Positions 11,200-13,027 of a DNA stretch of 13,027 nucleotides are shown here, piece by piece. Position numbers and translations under genes: made by a program. The notes under the pieces are model-generated. The model worked only from the letters and a program-made list of their open reading frames with translations. It had not been told where the DNA came from and ran no database searches. Within the stretch, counting starts at the first letter, position 1. Each line of letters begins with the position of its first letter. The stretch is from Thermoflexales bacterium. Lineage in GTDB: Bacteria > Chloroflexota > Anaerolineae > Fen-1058. The stretch is from the NCBI GenBank assembly GCA_017999195.1, contig JAGOBP010000049.1, positions 1-13,027 of the forward strand, in the 5' to 3' direction.

Positions 11200-13027
11200 C
11201 TACGGCTGCGCCGCTAACTGATAGTCAAACCGGATGGCCGACGGTCCTTCATTCTCAAAGTATTCCACCACGATCACGTGCCGCCCGGCGGTAAGATTCA
11301 TCTCGAATTCACGCGCTTCCACTTGCGGCGACTCGGCCTGAGTGAGCAGCCAGTTGCCATCGACGGCCACGCGCACACTATCGTCGGCCCGCACCGTGAA
11401 TCGATATAGCCCCTGCTCCGCCGTGATGGCGCGCGTCCAGCGCACCGAGAAGTGATCGCTCGGCAGACCGCCGTTTGGCGCGGCCGTACCCCAGTCAAAC
11501 TGAATCGCCGCATCCGCCCGCACCAGTATCGGCGTGCCCGTCAGCGTGGTGTTGGCAAAGTATTCGCCGCGCCACGCATTGGTCGGCACTGTGGCCGTCA
11601 CCGTCGAGGTGGCGGTCGGCGTCGCTGTTGGCGTTGATGTAGCCGTTGGCGTCGCCGTCGGCGTTGCAGTCGCGGTCGGTGTATTCGTGGGCAGCGGCGG
11701 ATACGCCACAAAGTCCAACGTGCGGTCTTCGTAGCCGTAGTAGTGCCGCCAGTAGTATTGCGCCGGATCAAAGGCATAGCCGTTGAGCTGCGCGTACACC
11801 GTCACCATCTCATCACCCGGGATGGTCTGGAACGCGGCGACGTAGTTACCATTTGGATCAGTGGTGGCGACCAACACCGCCGGATAACTGGCAAACGCCC
11901 GATAGATCCCCACGCCCCCCAGGCCCGCGCCCGTACCATTCAGCCGCACGCGGCCGCGAATCACCAGGCCGGGCGTCGGCGCAACCGTGGGCGTCTTGGT
12001 CACGGTCGGCGTTGGCGGCGTGGTGGTCGCAGTAGCCGTGGGCGTCACACCGGACACCAGCGTGCGCGTCCACGTAAAGCGCGCCTTCCCCGTCATTTCC
12101 ACGTAATCCAATCGGAACACGTGTTGGCCTTTGGTTAGATTGAGTTGCATCGTGTAAGTAGCGTTGTTCGCTTCGACGATTTTATCCAGCACCAACACGC
12201 CATCGACATAGAAGCGCACCCCGTCGTCCACCAGCAGGTCGAAGCGATACACTCCCGCCTCCAGATCGATCGTGCGCGTCCAGCGGGCGGAGAACCGATC
12301 GGGCGGGATCAAACTATCGGGTGAGCCGCTGCCCCAATCGAAGTCCAATCGCTCATCGTTGCGCATCACTGCGGGCAAACCGCTCCACTTATCGTTCGCA
12401 AAGTATTCGCCCTTCCATTTGGTGAAGTCTTCGGCTTGTTGCAGCGAGAAAGCCGCCGTCGCGCCGCCCGCATGCTCATAGTAATCGATGCGCAGGCTGT
12501 GATTGCCCGCGCTCATCTGCACGTCGCGCGTGTAGGTGCGGCCATCGGCATCGTGCCACTCGTCGATGATCAACAGCCCGTCGATGTACAGCCGTACGCC
12601 GTCGTCGGCGCGCAGGGCAAAGCGATACACCGCGTTGTCGAACTTGAGCGTGCGTGTCCAGCGCACCGAGAAATTGTCGACGGGCAGTCCGTTGATCGGC
12701 GCGCCGGTGCCCCAATCGAAGTTGATGGCGACATCGTTGCGCGTGAAGGCGGGCAGCCCCAGCGCCGATGGATTGGTCCAGTATTCGCCCTTCCAATCGT
12801 TAAACGTCTGCGGCATTTGCTCGATCTTGAACTGAATGAACGCCTCGCCCGCCGCTTCGTAAAACTCGATGCGCACGCTGTGCGTCCCGGCCGGCATCAG
12901 CACATCACGCGAATAGGTGGTGTTGGCAAAGGTGTGCCACTCGTCGATGATCAAGCCGTTGTCCAACCACACGCGCACACCATCATCCGCGCGCACGGAA
13001 AACCGATAGGTCTGCGCGGCAAACGAG
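11200..13027 (-). CDS. Secreted multi-PA14 domain protein (5'-truncated by window edge)
   Basis: Large extracellular-type protein whose C-terminal 608 or so residues lie here. The frame stays open to 13027, so the true start is outside and the GTG at 12996 is only internal. Order from the edge: the end of one PA14 domain, two complete PA14 copies (starting W-K-G-E-Y near 12795 and 12417), a Thr-Pro linker (12048-11968), a carboxypeptidase-regulatory-like beta domain (11967-11695, LVIRGRVRLNGTGAGLGGVG), a longer Thr-Pro linker (11694-11578), and a final PA14 copy (11577-11203). Each copy shows FDWGxGxP, FSVRWTR, YRFxxRADDGVR and, later, the H-x-hydrophobic-x-hydrophobic-[DE]-Y pattern. PA14 domains often bind carbohydrate. 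Copy 3 has a diverged LLVDDGVR and copy 4 has ADDSVR. No catalytic domain is seen in this part; one may lie upstream. Confidence 0.9.
   Translation of the reverse strand, partial: SFAAQTYRFSVRADDGVRVWLDNGLIIDEWHTFANTTYSRDVLMPAGTHSVRIEFYEAAGEAFIQFKIEQMPQTFNDWKGEYWTNPSALGLPAFTRNDVAINFDWGTGAPINGLPVDNFSVRWTRTLKFDNAVYRFALRADDGVRLYIDGLLIIDEWHDADGRTYTRDVQMSAGNHSLRIDYYEHAGGATAAFSLQQAEDFTKWKGEYFANDKWSGLPAVMRNDERLDFDWGSGSPDSLIPPDRFSARWTRTIDLEAGVYRFDLLVDDGVRFYVDGVLVLDKIVEANNATYTMQLNLTKGQHVFRLDYVEMTGKARFTWTRTLVSGVTPTATATTTPPTPTVTKTPTVAPTPGLVIRGRVRLNGTGAGLGGVGIYRAFASYPAVLVATTDPNGNYVAAFQTIPGDEMVTVYAQLNGYAFDPAQYYWRHYYGYEDRTLDFVAYPPLPTNTPTATATPTATPTATSTPTATPTATSTVTATVPTNAWRGEYFANTTLTGTPILVRADAAIQFDWGTAAPNGGLPSDHFSVRWTRAITAEQGLYRFTVRADDSVRVAVDGNWLLTQAESPQVEAREFEMNLTAGRHVIVVEYFENEGPSAIRFDYQLAAQP
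11578..11694 (-). repeat. Low-complexity Thr-Pro/Ala linker repeat
   Basis: Imperfect 6-bp and 12-18-bp tandem repeats built from GTCGGCGTCGC-type units on the plus strand encode PTATPTATSTPTATPTATST-like sequence. This is a flexible linker, typical of secreted multidomain proteins and a possible site of O-glycosylation. A shorter sister linker lies at 11968-12048. Confidence 0.85.

Noticed and set aside
11600..11690. Possible CRISPR-like or satellite array
   Set aside because: The repeats are short, contiguous and in frame; they encode a Thr-Pro-Ala linker of the PA14 protein and have no spacers.

Overview
The window is GC-rich, gene-dense bacterial DNA. It most resembles Chloroflexota (an Anaerolineae- or Caldilineae-like lineage). 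The basis is indirect: large secreted repeat proteins (ELWxSDGT repeats, seven WxxTWGG-type propeller blades, PA14 domains joined by Thr-Pro linkers), exported proteins ending in a [YF]-L-P-hydrophobic-basic tail, and short palindromic or simple-repeat spacers. No rRNA, tRNA, integrase, transposase or CRISPR array is visible, so the lineage is inference.

Region 1 (1-4240) is housekeeping plus transport. A consensus sigma-70-type promoter (78-106) drives rpsU (ribosomal protein S21, TTG start at 221). A perfect 15-bp hairpin (473-505) follows. Next comes a tightly packed, overlapping three-gene sugar-type ABC importer: a lipoprotein binding protein and two MalF/MalG-type permeases. It has no ATPase gene here. 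A GatB/YqeY-family gene follows and closes with an intrinsic terminator (4181-4211). rpsU and yqeY are commonly neighbours in bacteria; here the transporter cassette lies between them.

Region 2 (4241-7860) is a translationally coupled pair sharing an ATGA overlap. The first gene encodes a secreted protein with nine ELWxSDGT repeats of about 48 residues. The second encodes a 703-residue polytopic membrane protein of unknown function. Its coding sequence contains a 112-bp element with terminal inverted repeats (6414-6525), read through in frame as a cytosolic-type linker.

Region 3 (7861-10494) starts with a promoter (7984-8013) and a leader carrying a small hairpin. It then encodes a 108-residue CxxC protein and a 676-residue secreted seven-bladed propeller-like protein with the same kind of C-terminal tail as the ELWxSDGT protein.

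Region 4 (10495-13027) holds a DUF1697 gene on the plus strand and, convergently, a 5'-truncated minus-strand gene for a secreted multi-PA14 protein. The 123-bp convergent spacer contains two palindromes. Overall this is a sugar-uptake and cell-surface-protein neighbourhood. No defence system or other complete novel system is evident. The observations best worth following are the shared C-terminal tail, the in-frame palindromic element, the coupled secreted/membrane pair and the split rpsU-yqeY pair.
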